9,403 bases of DNA from an uncultured Eubacteriales bacterium (GCA_900321915.1 ONXW01000311.1:1-9403); one strand, 5' to 3'; counted from the stretch's first letter, positions 1 through 6,296 are shown. Program-made: numbers and translations. Notes: generated by a model from the sequence alone, not told the origin.

Positions 1-1
1 A

Positions 2-136
2 GGTCTTGGCCTGAAGGAAGCTAAGGATCTTGTTGACGGCGCTCCGAAGAACGTTAAGGAAGCTGTTTCCAAGGAAGAGGCTGAGGAAGTCAAGGCTAAG
101 CTCGAAGAGCAGGGCGCTAAGGTTACCCTTAAGTAA
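2..136 (+). CDS. rplL: 50S ribosomal protein L7/L12, C-terminal part (5' end outside window)
   Basis: The last 44 residues of ribosomal protein L7/L12 are present, followed by TAA. They begin [20 protein letters not shown] and end [10 protein letters not shown], which is the conserved helical C-terminal domain of L12. In this family the domain forms the flexible ribosomal stalk that recruits and activates translation GTPases. The start lies upstream of the window. Codon use (many GCT, CTT, GTT, AAG) differs from the GC-rich third positions of the next gene, as expected for a very highly expressed gene. A strong terminator follows within 20 nt. In most bacteria rplL is followed by rpoB; here it is not. 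Identification is secure despite the truncation. Confidence 0.96.
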   Translation, partial: GLGLKEAKDLVDGAPKNVKEAVSKEEAEEVKAKLEEQGAKVTLK

Positions 137-154
137 TTCCCGCTTGAAAAACAC

Positions 155-184
155 AGGCAGCAGGATTCGTCCTGCTGCCTTTTC
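155..184 (+). terminator. rho-independent terminator of the rplL operon
   Basis: A perfect 11-bp stem (155-165 with 170-180, AGGCAGCAGGA/TCCTGCTGCCT) is closed by the stable tetraloop TTCG and followed by a short T run. It sits 18 nt after the rplL stop. It should end most transcription from the ribosomal operon before the nucleotidyltransferase gene. Confidence 0.9.
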
Positions 185-208
185 TGATCCCGGAAAAAAG
201 TGTATACT
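180..208 (+). promoter_or_regulatory. weak candidate promoter of the heptose fusion gene
   Basis: A -10-like TATACT lies at 203-208, directly preceded by TG. The hexamer 17 nt upstream (180-185, TTTTCT) is a poor -35 and overlaps the end of the rplL terminator. It is the best candidate between that terminator and the ATG at 243. Some read-through from rplL is an alternative source of transcript. Confidence 0.35.
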
Positions 209-242
209 GATTCTATTATCAGGAAAGGTTTGGGCCTGTTCT

Positions 243-1574
243 ATGAAGACAGTTATTATGGCCGGAGGGCGGGGGACGCGGATCTCCTCCCTGTTTCCGG
301 ATATCCCGAAGCCGCTTATCCCCGTCATGGGAAAGCCGGTTCTGGAATGGGAGCTGGAATCCCTGCGGGATCAGGGATTCCGGGATGTGGTGCTCACCGT
401 CTCCCACATGGCGGATAAGATCATGGATTATTTCGGGGACGGAGGAAAGCTCGGAATCCATATAGAGTATTTTGAGGAGAAGGAGCCGCTGGGCAATGCG
501 GGCGCCCTGTTTAAGCTTGACCTCAGGGAGGATTTCCTCCTGCTCAATGCGGACGCCGTTTTCGATATCGATTTTAACCGGTTTGTGGAATACCACAGAA
601 GATGCGGCGGCCTGGCGACCCTGTTCACCCACCCGAACTCCCATCCCTACGATTCGGGCATTGTGGTGGCCGGGGAGGATGGGAGCGTGGAACAGTGGCT
701 GACCAAAGAGGACGCGCGCCCGGAATTCTACAAAAACCGGGTCAATGCCGGGCTCCATGTGCTGAGTCCGGCGGCTCTCGCATATTCCGGGATAGACCCT
801 GAGAGCGTCGGAAAGGCCGGGCCGGACGGAAAGATAAAGAAGGCGGACCTGGACCGGCAGATCCTGAAGCCTCTCTGCGGGACCGGGCGGATGTTCTGTT
901 ATGACAGCCCGGAGTATGTGAAGGATATGGGGACCCCGGAGCGCTTTCACGCGGTGAGCCGGGACTTTGCCGCGGGCCTGGTCCGGGCAAAAAACCTGAA
1001 AAACCGGCAGAAAGCCATCTTTCTTGACCGGGACGGCACAATCAACCGGTATGTGGGATTTCTCAGGGATATCGGGGATTTTGAGCTCCTGCCGGGAGCG
1101 GCCGGGGCTGTCAGGCAGATTAATGACTCGGGATACCTCGCGATTGTGGCCACAAACCAGCCCGTGATCGCGAGAGGCGAGGTGACGGTGCCGGAGCTTG
1201 CGCGGATTCATGAGAAGATGGAGACGCTTCTGGGAGCGGAGGGGGCATACCTGGACGGACTGTACTACTGTCCGCACCATCCCCATAAGGGCTACCCGGG
1301 GGAGGTGCCGGAGCTCAAGATTGACTGCGCGTGCAGGAAACCGAAGCCCGGGATGCTCCTGGACGCGGCCCGCGATTTCAATATCGACCTCTCACAGTCC
1401 TGGATGATTGGGGACGGGGAAAATGATATCCGCGCCGGCGCGGCCGCCGGATGCCGGACAGTGCTTCTCGGCGAGGGAGAGTACGGACAGACCTTTTCCG
1501 CGGAAAACCTTGCGGAGGCAGTAGAAAAGATCCTGCCGATACTTGAAAGCACTGAAAAATACAGGTATAACTAA
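243..1574 (+). CDS. bifunctional sugar-1-phosphate nucleotidyltransferase / HAD-IIIA (GmhB-type) phosphatase fusion
   Basis: 443 residues in two enzyme domains. Residues 1 to about 245 are a sugar nucleotidyltransferase of the HddC/RmlA type, with the nucleotide-binding signature AGGRGTR (7-13), the following PDIPKPLIP (19-27) and an acidic segment LNADAVFDID (101-110). Residues about 257-435 are a HAD phosphatase of the D,D-heptose 1,7-bisphosphate phosphatase (GmhB) type: DRDGT (262-266, nucleophile Asp262 and acid/base Asp264), TNQ (304-306), a zinc-type CPH...CAC set (Cys343, His345, Cys362, Cys364), RKPKPGM (365-371) and GDGEND (390-395). In known pathways GmhB removes the 7-phosphate and HddC makes GDP-D-glycero-alpha-D-manno-heptose, so the fusion would join consecutive steps; GDP as donor is inference. 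ATG 243 is chosen because the fold begins there (MKTVIMAGG). The nearest Shine-Dalgarno-like run (221-228) is about 14 nt away, which is long. No gmhA or heptokinase gene lies nearby. Confidence 0.87.
   Translation: MKTVIMAGGRGTRISSLFPDIPKPLIPVMGKPVLEWELESLRDQGFRDVVLTVSHMADKIMDYFGDGGKLGIHIEYFEEKEPLGNAGALFKLDLREDFLLLNADAVFDIDFNRFVEYHRRCGGLATLFTHPNSHPYDSGIVVAGEDGSVEQWLTKEDARPEFYKNRVNAGLHVLSPAALAYSGIDPESVGKAGPDGKIKKADLDRQILKPLCGTGRMFCYDSPEYVKDMGTPERFHAVSRDFAAGLVRAKNLKNRQKAIFLDRDGTINRYVGFLRDIGDFELLPGAAGAVRQINDSGYLAIVATNQPVIARGEVTVPELARIHEKMETLLGAEGAYLDGLYYCPHHPHKGYPGEVPELKIDCACRKPKPGMLLDAARDFNIDLSQSWMIGDGENDIRAGAAAGCRTVLLGEGEYGQTFSAENLAEAVEKILPILESTEKYRYN
1543..1571 (+). promoter_or_regulatory. 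promoter of argF, inside the end of the preceding gene
   Basis: TTGAAA (1543-1548), a 17-nt spacer and TATAAC (1566-1571) form a good sigma-A promoter. It lies in the last codons of the heptose fusion gene. Transcription would start near 1578, giving a leader of about 65 nt that contains a small hairpin (GCCGC/GCGGC, 1598-1612). argF can therefore be expressed independently of the gene upstream. Confidence 0.7.
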
Positions 1575-1643
1575 GTGTATGATATCCTGAGATACAGGCC
1601 GCTAAAGGCGGCAAAGACATAACCAGAATCCGGAGGTTTTATT

Positions 1644-2636
1644 ATGGGAGTGAATCTGAGAGGCAGAAGCTTTCTGAAACTGCTTGACTATACACCTGAG
1701 GAGATCCGCTATCTGCTGGACCTCGCCAAGGACTTTAAGAGAATGAAGAGAACAGGTACGCCGCACCGCTACCTGGAAGGCAAAAACATGGTGCTGCTCT
1801 TCGAGAAGACATCCACCCGCACCCGCTGTTCCTTTGAGGTGGCAGGCCACGACCTCGGCATGGGCGTGACCTACCTCGACCCGGGCAGCAGCCAGATGGG
1901 CAAGAAGGAGAGCCTTCCGGATACCGCGCGGGTCCTCGGAAGGATGTTTGACGGCATTGAGTACCGGGGCTTTGACCAGTCTATCGTGGAAGAACTGGCG
2001 GAGTATTCCGGCGTCCCGGTGTGGAACGGCCTGACGGATCAGTTCCATCCGACGCAGATGATCGCCGATCTCATGACCATTGAAGAGAAATTCGGGTACC
2101 TGCGGGGACTGAATTTCACATTTATGGGAGACGCCAGGAACAATGTATCCAACTCCCTGATGGTGGTATGCGCGAAGATGGGACTCAACTACACCGCCTG
2201 CGCGCCGAGAGAGCTTTTCCCGGCGGAGGAACTGGTGGCGGAAGCCCGGAAGATCGCGGAGAAGAGCGGGAGCACCATCACCCTCACGGAGAATGTTGAG
2301 AAGGGGACAAAGAATGCGGATGTGCTTTACACGGATATCTGGGTTTCCATGGGAGAACCGGCGGAGATCTGGGAGCACCGCATTGAGCTCCTGAAGGATT
2401 ACCAGGTCAACAGGAAGGTGATGGAGAATGCGTCAAAGCGCGCTATCTTCATGCACTGCCTGCCGTCCTTCCACGATACAAAGACGACCATCGGCGCGGA
2501 GATCGCCGAGCAGTTCGGCATCACGGAGATGGAAGTGACCGATGAAGTCTTTGAATCCGACCAGTCCGTGGTCTTTGACGAGGCGGAGAACCGCATGCAC
2601 AGCATCAAGGCCGTGATCTACGCAACCCTCTGCTGA
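1644..2636 (+). CDS. argF: ornithine carbamoyltransferase
   Basis: 330 residues, full length for the family. It condenses carbamoyl phosphate with ornithine to citrulline in the cytoplasm, or runs in reverse in the arginine deiminase pathway. Seen: the carbamoyl-phosphate loop STRTR (57-61), HPTQ (135-138), the second-domain segment [12 protein letters not shown] (160-171), the ornithine-loop DIWVSMGE (231-238) and HCLP (271-274). The N-terminus ([20 protein letters not shown]) resembles both long anabolic enzymes and catabolic ArcB. No arcA, arcC or other arg gene is adjacent, so the direction of use cannot be read from context; the symbol argF is a default. The start is supported by GGAGG about 8 nt upstream. 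The gene ends facing thiM with a shared terminator between them. Confidence 0.95.
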   Translation: MGVNLRGRSFLKLLDYTPEEIRYLLDLAKDFKRMKRTGTPHRYLEGKNMVLLFEKTSTRTRCSFEVAGHDLGMGVTYLDPGSSQMGKKESLPDTARVLGRMFDGIEYRGFDQSIVEELAEYSGVPVWNGLTDQFHPTQMIADLMTIEEKFGYLRGLNFTFMGDARNNVSNSLMVVCAKMGLNYTACAPRELFPAEELVAEARKIAEKSGSTITLTENVEKGTKNADVLYTDIWVSMGEPAEIWEHRIELLKDYQVNRKVMENASKRAIFMHCLPSFHDTKTTIGAEIAEQFGITEMEVTDEVFESDQSVVFDEAENRMHSIKAVIYATLC

Positions 2637-2700
2637 CGGGACCGGGCGTTTTGCCTGCGGGACGATTTGCCCCGCTTTCCTGTGCGCCCCATCCGGCATA

Positions 2701-2745
2701 AAAAATACAGCCTGTCTTCCGGTGAGGAAAACAGGCTGTTTTTTT
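2701..2745. terminator. bidirectional terminator between argF and thiM
   Basis: The outer stem ACAGCCTGT (2707-2715) pairs with ACAGGCTGT (2731-2739); after one mismatch TTCC/GGAA extends it around the loop GGTGA. Six T follow on the plus strand (2740-2745), and an A-rich tract (2700-2706) precedes it, so it also works for thiM, whose stop is 10 nt away on the other strand. Confidence 0.92.
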
Positions 2746-2748
2746 CAT

Positions 2749-3525
2749 TTACACTGTCAGCGCGTCCATCAGCGAGATGTGGAAGGTTCCGGTGCCGCCT
2801 CCCAGCGAGGCGGTCTTTTCCGCGGCCCTCTCCGCCGCCAGCGCCATATTGCGGCAGCAGGCCCAGGCGCTTTCCGCCGAGGTTTCCGCAGCCATGTAGG
2901 CGCCGAGCATGGAGCTCAGCATGCAGCCCGCGCCGGTGATTCTCGACATCAGGGGGGACCCGCCGGGTACGGCGAGGATATCTGTCCCGTCACTGATATA
3001 GTCGGTGGCGCCGGTGGCGATGACGATGGCACCGGTTTTCCGTGCCAGGGACGCGCAGGCTTCCGGAACGCCGGAAGAGCTTCCGGGGGCGCTGCTGTCT
3101 ACTCCCCGGCCGGTATTCCTGTCCAGCAGAAGGGCGCGGATCTCGGCGGCATTTCCCCGGATCAGCGCCGGGGGAAAGGCCTCCGTGACGGAGAGGCACA
3201 TGCTCCGGCGGAAGGGCGACCCCGCGCAGCCCACCGGGTCAACCACGACGGGGTGGCGCAGCCGCGATGCCGCGGCGCCGGCGATCTTCATCGCCTCAAA
3301 GGACTCTGTAGCCCCCATGTTGAGGACCAGGGCGTCCGTGATGGCGGCAAAATCCTCCATCTCCCCCGGGTGGTGGGCCATGGTCGGGGATGCGCCTATG
3401 GCGAGAAGCGCGTTGGCGCAGTCGTTGACCGTGACAATGTTGGTGATGCACTGCACGACGGGATGAAGGGAAAGGACCTTTTCGCGGTATCTGATTACAA
3501 GGGAATCGTCAGGAATCGTATACAT
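2749..3525 (-). CDS. thiM: hydroxyethylthiazole kinase
   Basis: 258 residues, a ribokinase-fold enzyme that phosphorylates 4-methyl-5-(2-hydroxyethyl)thiazole with ATP so that ThiE can couple it to the pyrimidine in thiamine salvage. Family motifs in order: QCITNIVTVNDCAN (25-38), GASPTM (44-49), LNMGA (68-72), VVVDPVGCAGSPFR (93-106), RGNAAEI (123-129), ATGATDYISDG (170-180) and the anion-hole/catalytic segment ITGAGC (196-201). The ATG at 3525 is preferred over an in-frame GTG at 3534, because GGAG lies 8 nt before the ATG while the GTG overlaps that site. It follows thiW by 14 nt in the same operon, so transporter and kinase are made together. No thiD or thiE is in the window, so the rest of the pathway must be elsewhere. 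Confidence 0.96.
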   Translation of the reverse strand: MYTIPDDSLVIRYREKVLSLHPVVQCITNIVTVNDCANALLAIGASPTMAHHPGEMEDFAAITDALVLNMGATESFEAMKIAGAAASRLRHPVVVDPVGCAGSPFRRSMCLSVTEAFPPALIRGNAAEIRALLLDRNTGRGVDSSAPGSSSGVPEACASLARKTGAIVIATGATDYISDGTDILAVPGGSPLMSRITGAGCMLSSMLGAYMAAETSAESAWACCRNMALAAERAAEKTASLGGGTGTFHISLMDALTV

Positions 3526-3539
3526 GGCGGGCACTCCGG

Positions 3540-4052
3540 TCAGGAATCCAGCAGCTGGCGCAGCTGGCCGAGTACGCGGGTCTGCTGCAGCGTAGTGAGG
3601 ATGACAAAGGCGATGATGCTCCCGCCCGCGGTACTGATGAGGAAAGGCACCACAAAGGTAAAGAGGGCGGCCCCGGCGTTGCCCATGATAAGCTTTGCTA
3701 CAGGGTAGGCCAGCATGCCCCCAAGAAGGGCGGTTCCGGCGACTTCACCGATACATGCGGCGGGAAGCGTTTTAAACTTCCGGTACAGGAGACCGGAGAG
3801 AAAAGCCCCGCACATGCTGCCGGGGAAAGCCAGGGGTGTGCCCAGTCCCGTGAGGTTCCTGACAAGGCTGGATACAAAAGCGGCAGCCAGACCCCACCAC
3901 GGGCCCAGGAATACGGCGCAGAGCACATTGACCAGATGCTGTACGGGCGCGCATTTCGACCCCAGGACAGGGAACGAGAATGTGGAGCCGATGACTGCGA
4001 GTGCCGCGAGAAGCGCGGCGGTGACCATTTTTTTCGTGTTTCCAGAATTCAT
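3540..4052 (-). CDS. thiW: ThiW-family ECF transporter substrate-binding (S) component, predicted thiazole uptake
   Basis: 170 residues, very hydrophobic, about five membrane segments (roughly 9-28, 36-60, 75-92, 100-118 and 126-152). The segment CAPVQHLVNVLCAVFLGPWW (34-53) and RNLTGLGTPLAFPGSMCGAF (65-84) are characteristic of ThiW, the S component predicted to import the thiazole moiety of thiamine together with a shared ECF energising module (EcfT plus two ATPases). That module is not encoded here, as is normal for group II ECF transporters. Substrate assignment rests on family knowledge and on the adjacent thiazole kinase gene. The ATG has GAGG about 6 nt upstream. It is the first gene of the thiWM operon, behind a long leader. 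Confidence 0.92.
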   Translation of the reverse strand: MNSGNTKKMVTAALLAALAVIGSTFSFPVLGSKCAPVQHLVNVLCAVFLGPWWGLAAAFVSSLVRNLTGLGTPLAFPGSMCGAFLSGLLYRKFKTLPAACIGEVAGTALLGGMLAYPVAKLIMGNAGAALFTFVVPFLISTAGGSIIAFVILTTLQQTRVLGQLRQLLDS

Positions 4053-4237
4053 GAAGACCTCATTTCCGGCGCCTGCACCGGGACTGCCCCGGCGGGTGTT
4101 AATGCTGTTTCCATGAAATCACGCGATGCCCTGCGGACAGCGCTGCATTAATTTGAAGGCGACAGAAGGTGGTGCCCCCAATCTGCCGCCGCGGCGGGAA
4201 AACACGGCGCCGCCGCTATTAGGTTGTTTTCAGTTAT
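4053..4237 (-). promoter_or_regulatory. long GC-rich leader of the thiWM operon, possible cis-regulatory RNA
   Basis: The predicted start near 4237 leaves about 185 nt before thiW. It contains a GC-rich hairpin with GCGGCGG/CCGCCGC arms close to the start, a perfect 12-bp palindrome at 4186-4197 (CCGCCGCGGCGG), and a CCGGG/CCCGG hairpin with five-base loop at about 4077-4091, shortly before the thiW ribosome binding site. No U run follows these stems, so they are not ordinary terminators. The TPP riboswitch core (CUGAGA, ACCUGA, GCGNAGGGA) is not found. Such length is typical of leader-regulated vitamin operons, but the mechanism is unknown. Confidence 0.45.
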
Positions 4238-4251
4238 AGTTCTTTTATAAT
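4224..4251 (+). promoter_or_regulatory. upstream promoter candidate for the lipoprotein gene (overlaps the thiWM promoter)
   Basis: TTGTTT (4224-4229), a 16-nt spacer and a perfect TATAAT (4246-4251). Transcription would begin near 4258, about 120 nt before the lipoprotein ATG. Four bases of its -10 are shared with the minus-strand -10 of thiWM. Confidence 0.5.
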
Positions 4252-4272
4252 ACATGCGGGGGCATTTTACAA
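4244..4272 (-). promoter_or_regulatory. promoter of the thiWM operon
   Basis: Read on the minus strand: TTGTAA (4272-4267), exactly 17 nt, then TATAAA (4249-4244). Transcription would start near 4237. Its -10 overlaps the -10 of a divergent plus-strand promoter (4246-4251). Confidence 0.7.
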
Positions 4273-4334
4273 GAAAGAAATCGGGGATTCCGGGAAAAAC
4301 ATCCTTTGGGATGATGTGCCGCGGGGGATGCGGC

Positions 4335-4343
4335 TGGTATAAT
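4335..4343 (+). promoter_or_regulatory. extended -10 promoter, proximal to the lipoprotein gene
   Basis: TGGTATAAT is a perfect extended -10 (TGnTATAAT). The hexamer 17 nt upstream (4315-4320, TGTGCC) is a poor -35, which extended -10 promoters tolerate. It would give a leader of about 30 nt and is the likeliest main promoter of the lipoprotein. Confidence 0.6.
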
Positions 4344-4379
4344 CATGATACATGGTCATTGTGCCGGAAAGGAGAGGAT

Positions 4380-5828
4380 ATGAAAAAACAGAATCTTTTA
4401 GGAGTATGCCTTCTTGCGGCAGCGCTCGCACTTTCCGCCTGCGGAGGGCAGAAGGACGCGGGGACTGAAAAATCCGCAGAGACAGCAGCCGCCGCTGAGG
4501 AGTCTGCGGAGGAAAAAACGGAGGCTGCTCAGGAAGAAAAGCAGGACGACAGCAAGGAAAAGACGGCCGGAGAGAAGAAAAAGGCTGAGAAATCCGATGA
4601 GATCGATTCCGCTGACGCGGGAAAATACCTGATTTACGAGTATACGGGAAACGGAACCACCGTATCCTATGACATGCTGAAGACGGCGGGAATGGGGGAT
4701 ACATACCTGGAGCTCGCCCCGGACGGCACAGGAACCCTTTTCCTGTACCAGACGGCCGCGGATATCACATGGAAGCCGGGGGAAGTGACGATCTACGGCA
4801 GCTCAAAGTATACCTATACCATCGAGGGCGACACGCTCTACCTGGATATGCAGGGCGTGCAGTACACGATGAAACGTGACGGTTCCGCCGGTGTTCCGGA
4901 GACGAAGACCGCAAAGGCGGAGGAGACGAAAGACACAGAGCCCGCGGCGGAGGAGACCACGGAAGCCGCGGCAGGAACCGAGGCCTCAAAAGAGCTTGCG
5001 GGACCGCCGCCAAAAGGTGAAGTCGGAAAGATGGAAGCCAGGGGCGGAGACGGCATCGTGACGGAAGAAGAAGTCATGAAGGGATACGTCTACCTGTCCA
5101 AAATCAACAGCGCCAACGCCTTCAGCATGTCCTATGATGAGCTGAAGGATTACTTCGGCGTACCCGGAAAGTTTACCGGTGAAGAGTACAGTGAGCACAT
5201 GAAGTGCTATTACTGCTACTTTGACTGGATTGCCTCCGAGAATCCGAACCTGTTTATCCATGTAAACTTCAAGGAGGACGACGCCGGCAATTACCACATC
5301 AGCGGTTATAACTCCAGCGGATTCACCGGTTCCCAGGCGGAGGAGAAATACCTGGCCCAGATGCAGGAGGAGGCGAAGGAGGCTGACAAGGCAAAGGCCG
5401 CCAGCGCGCCGAAGAAGAAAGAGACACTGGAGGTCTTCAAATTCGGCGACCACGACAACCCGCTGAAGGTGGATGTGGAGATTCCGCAGTCCGGATGGAG
5501 CATTGACACGAAGGGAAGCGGCGTCAAGCTTGTCGATTCCGACGACCCGGGCAAATTCGGGGCAGGTTTTATCAAGTTTGAGAGGAAGGACAAGGTGGAG
5601 GACTTTGACTTCTATAAGGACAAGTTCGAGAATTATAAAGAGCTCGGGACCCGCGAGATAGACGGGGTGACCTTCCAGGCCCGCTCATACAAGAACATCG
5701 GATATGACTGGGTTGAGTTTATCGCCCAGCTGAACGATGATGTGGCTCTTTCCATCGGCACGGTGAGAGTTGACGTGGATGAGGGAACCACAGGCGATAT
5801 GATCCTGAAGAGCATAAAGTTCCAGTAA
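4380..5828 (+). CDS. multi-domain secreted lipoprotein of unknown function
   Basis: 482 residues; family not recognised. The N-terminus MKKQNLLGVCLLAAALALSA with Cys21 is a lipoprotein signal (lipobox LSAC), so the mature protein should be anchored to the outer face of the membrane. Architecture: an E/K/A-rich low-complexity stalk (about 22-78); a small beta-rich domain (about 80-166, GKYLIYEYTGNG to QYTMKRDG); a second T/E/A-rich linker (172-205); a middle domain (about 212-315) with aromatic and cysteine-containing MKCYYCYFDW (274-283); an A/K/E-rich helical linker (319-350); and a beta-rich C-terminal domain (about 350-482). Three small globular units on flexible linkers suggest ligand binding or a cell-wall scaffold; this is inference. 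ATG 4380 is chosen over an upstream in-frame ATG because AAAGGAG stands just before it and a signal peptide begins there. It is a one-gene unit with its own promoter and terminator. Confidence 0.85.
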   Translation: MKKQNLLGVCLLAAALALSACGGQKDAGTEKSAETAAAAEESAEEKTEAAQEEKQDDSKEKTAGEKKKAEKSDEIDSADAGKYLIYEYTGNGTTVSYDMLKTAGMGDTYLELAPDGTGTLFLYQTAADITWKPGEVTIYGSSKYTYTIEGDTLYLDMQGVQYTMKRDGSAGVPETKTAKAEETKDTEPAAEETTEAAAGTEASKELAGPPPKGEVGKMEARGGDGIVTEEEVMKGYVYLSKINSANAFSMSYDELKDYFGVPGKFTGEEYSEHMKCYYCYFDWIASENPNLFIHVNFKEDDAGNYHISGYNSSGFTGSQAEEKYLAQMQEEAKEADKAKAASAPKKKETLEVFKFGDHDNPLKVDVEIPQSGWSIDTKGSGVKLVDSDDPGKFGAGFIKFERKDKVEDFDFYKDKFENYKELGTREIDGVTFQARSYKNIGYDWVEFIAQLNDDVALSIGTVRVDVDEGTTGDMILKSIKFQ

Positions 5829-5842
5829 AAAAAGCAAAAGAA

Positions 5843-5870
5843 AAACCGGGGCGTCCAGGCGCCCCGGTTT
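5843..5870. terminator. bidirectional terminator between the lipoprotein gene and the HU gene
   Basis: A perfect 11-bp stem, AAACCGGGGCG (5843-5853) with CGCCCCGGTTT (5860-5870), and a six-base loop. On the minus strand it is followed by a long T-rich tract (5827-5845 read in reverse), making it strong for the HU gene. On the plus strand the downstream tract (TTTCTGTTATGTT) is U-rich but broken, so it is weaker there. Confidence 0.88.
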
Positions 5871-5910
5871 CTGTTATGTTCTGTCACGCACATCACTATG
5901 AACGTCGTAA

Positions 5911-6222
5911 TTATGCTTTCTTCTTTGCTCTCGGCTTTTTCTCTTTCTTCGCATTCACTTTAAGTTTGAATTCTGAGCCTGCTTTGAACTTAACTGTCTT
6001 GGTGGCCGGGATCTTGATGGCTTTTCCGGTGTTCGGGTTTCTGCCCGCTCTTGCGGATCTCTCACCTCTCTCGAAGGAGCCGAAGCCAATGAGCTGTACC
6101 TTGCCGCCGGCAGCGACTGCTTCTTCGACAGCTTCCACGAACGCGTCAACAGCAGCCAGAGCATCTTTCTTGGTCAGACCGGACTTTTCAGCGATTGCAG
6201 CAGCCAATTCACCTTTGTTCAT
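5911..6222 (-). CDS. hup: HU family DNA-binding protein with basic C-terminal tail
   Basis: 103 residues. HU dimers bind and bend DNA without strong sequence preference and compact the nucleoid. Residues 1-90 match the full HU fold: MNKGELAAAIAEKSGLTKKD (helices 1-2), the signature GFGSFERGERSARAGRNP (46-63, with Pro63 at the tip of the DNA-gripping arm), NTGKAIKIPATKTVKFKAGS and FKLKVN at the end. Typical HU stops near residue 90; this one adds 13 residues, KKEKKPRAKKKA (92-103), a lysine-rich tail likely to add non-specific DNA affinity. Codon use favours GCT/GTT/CTT-type highly expressed codons. An ideal AAAGGAGG lies 8 nt before the ATG. It is a single-gene unit transcribed away from the phosphohexomutase gene. 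Confidence 0.95.
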   Translation of the reverse strand: MNKGELAAAIAEKSGLTKKDALAAVDAFVEAVEEAVAAGGKVQLIGFGSFERGERSARAGRNPNTGKAIKIPATKTVKFKAGSEFKLKVNAKKEKKPRAKKKA

Positions 6223-6261
6223 AATTCGTGCCTCCTTTAATTATTGTTGCTATTGCAATTT

Positions 6262-6283
6262 TGTCTTATTATAGCATAAGACA
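6262..6283. repeat. perfect inverted repeat over the HU promoter -10
   Basis: TGTCTTAT (6262-6269) and ATAAGACA (6276-6283) form 8-bp perfect arms around a 6-nt centre. The repeat covers the extended -10 box of the HU gene, a position where a bound dimeric repressor would block transcription. It could also fold at the 5' end of the transcript only partly, since the start is predicted near 6261. Confidence 0.65.
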
Positions 6284-6296
6284 GAGAACGAGAAAA
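6268..6296 (-). promoter_or_regulatory. promoter of the HU gene
   Basis: On the minus strand there is TGC followed by TATAAT (extended -10, 6276-6268). Seventeen nt upstream is TTTTCT (6296-6291), a weak -35. The leader would be about 39 nt and ends with the AAAGGAGG site. Confidence 0.72.

Noticed and set aside
219..1286. Long open frame (355 codons) on the minus strand across the heptose fusion gene
   Set aside because: Antisense shadow; the plus-strand product carries both enzyme signatures.
1570..1600. ARG box (ArgR/AhrC operator) before argF
   Set aside because: TGTAT...ATACA at 1577-1597 is a loose inverted repeat but does not match the usual AT-rich ARG box; no second copy is visible.
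3526..3534. GTG start for thiM at 3534
   Set aside because: It overlaps the GGAG ribosome binding site that serves the ATG at 3525 and would add only three residues.
2722..3708. Long open frame on the plus strand across thiM
   Set aside because: Low-complexity G/R/A-rich product opposite an intact ThiM and running into thiW; it also starts inside the terminator.
4100..4200. TPP riboswitch on the minus strand before thiW
   Set aside because: Only fragments resemble the consensus (a G-rich run followed by GC, and TAATGCAGCG). The invariant CUGAGA, ACCUGA and GCGNAGGGA elements are missing, so it is not called.
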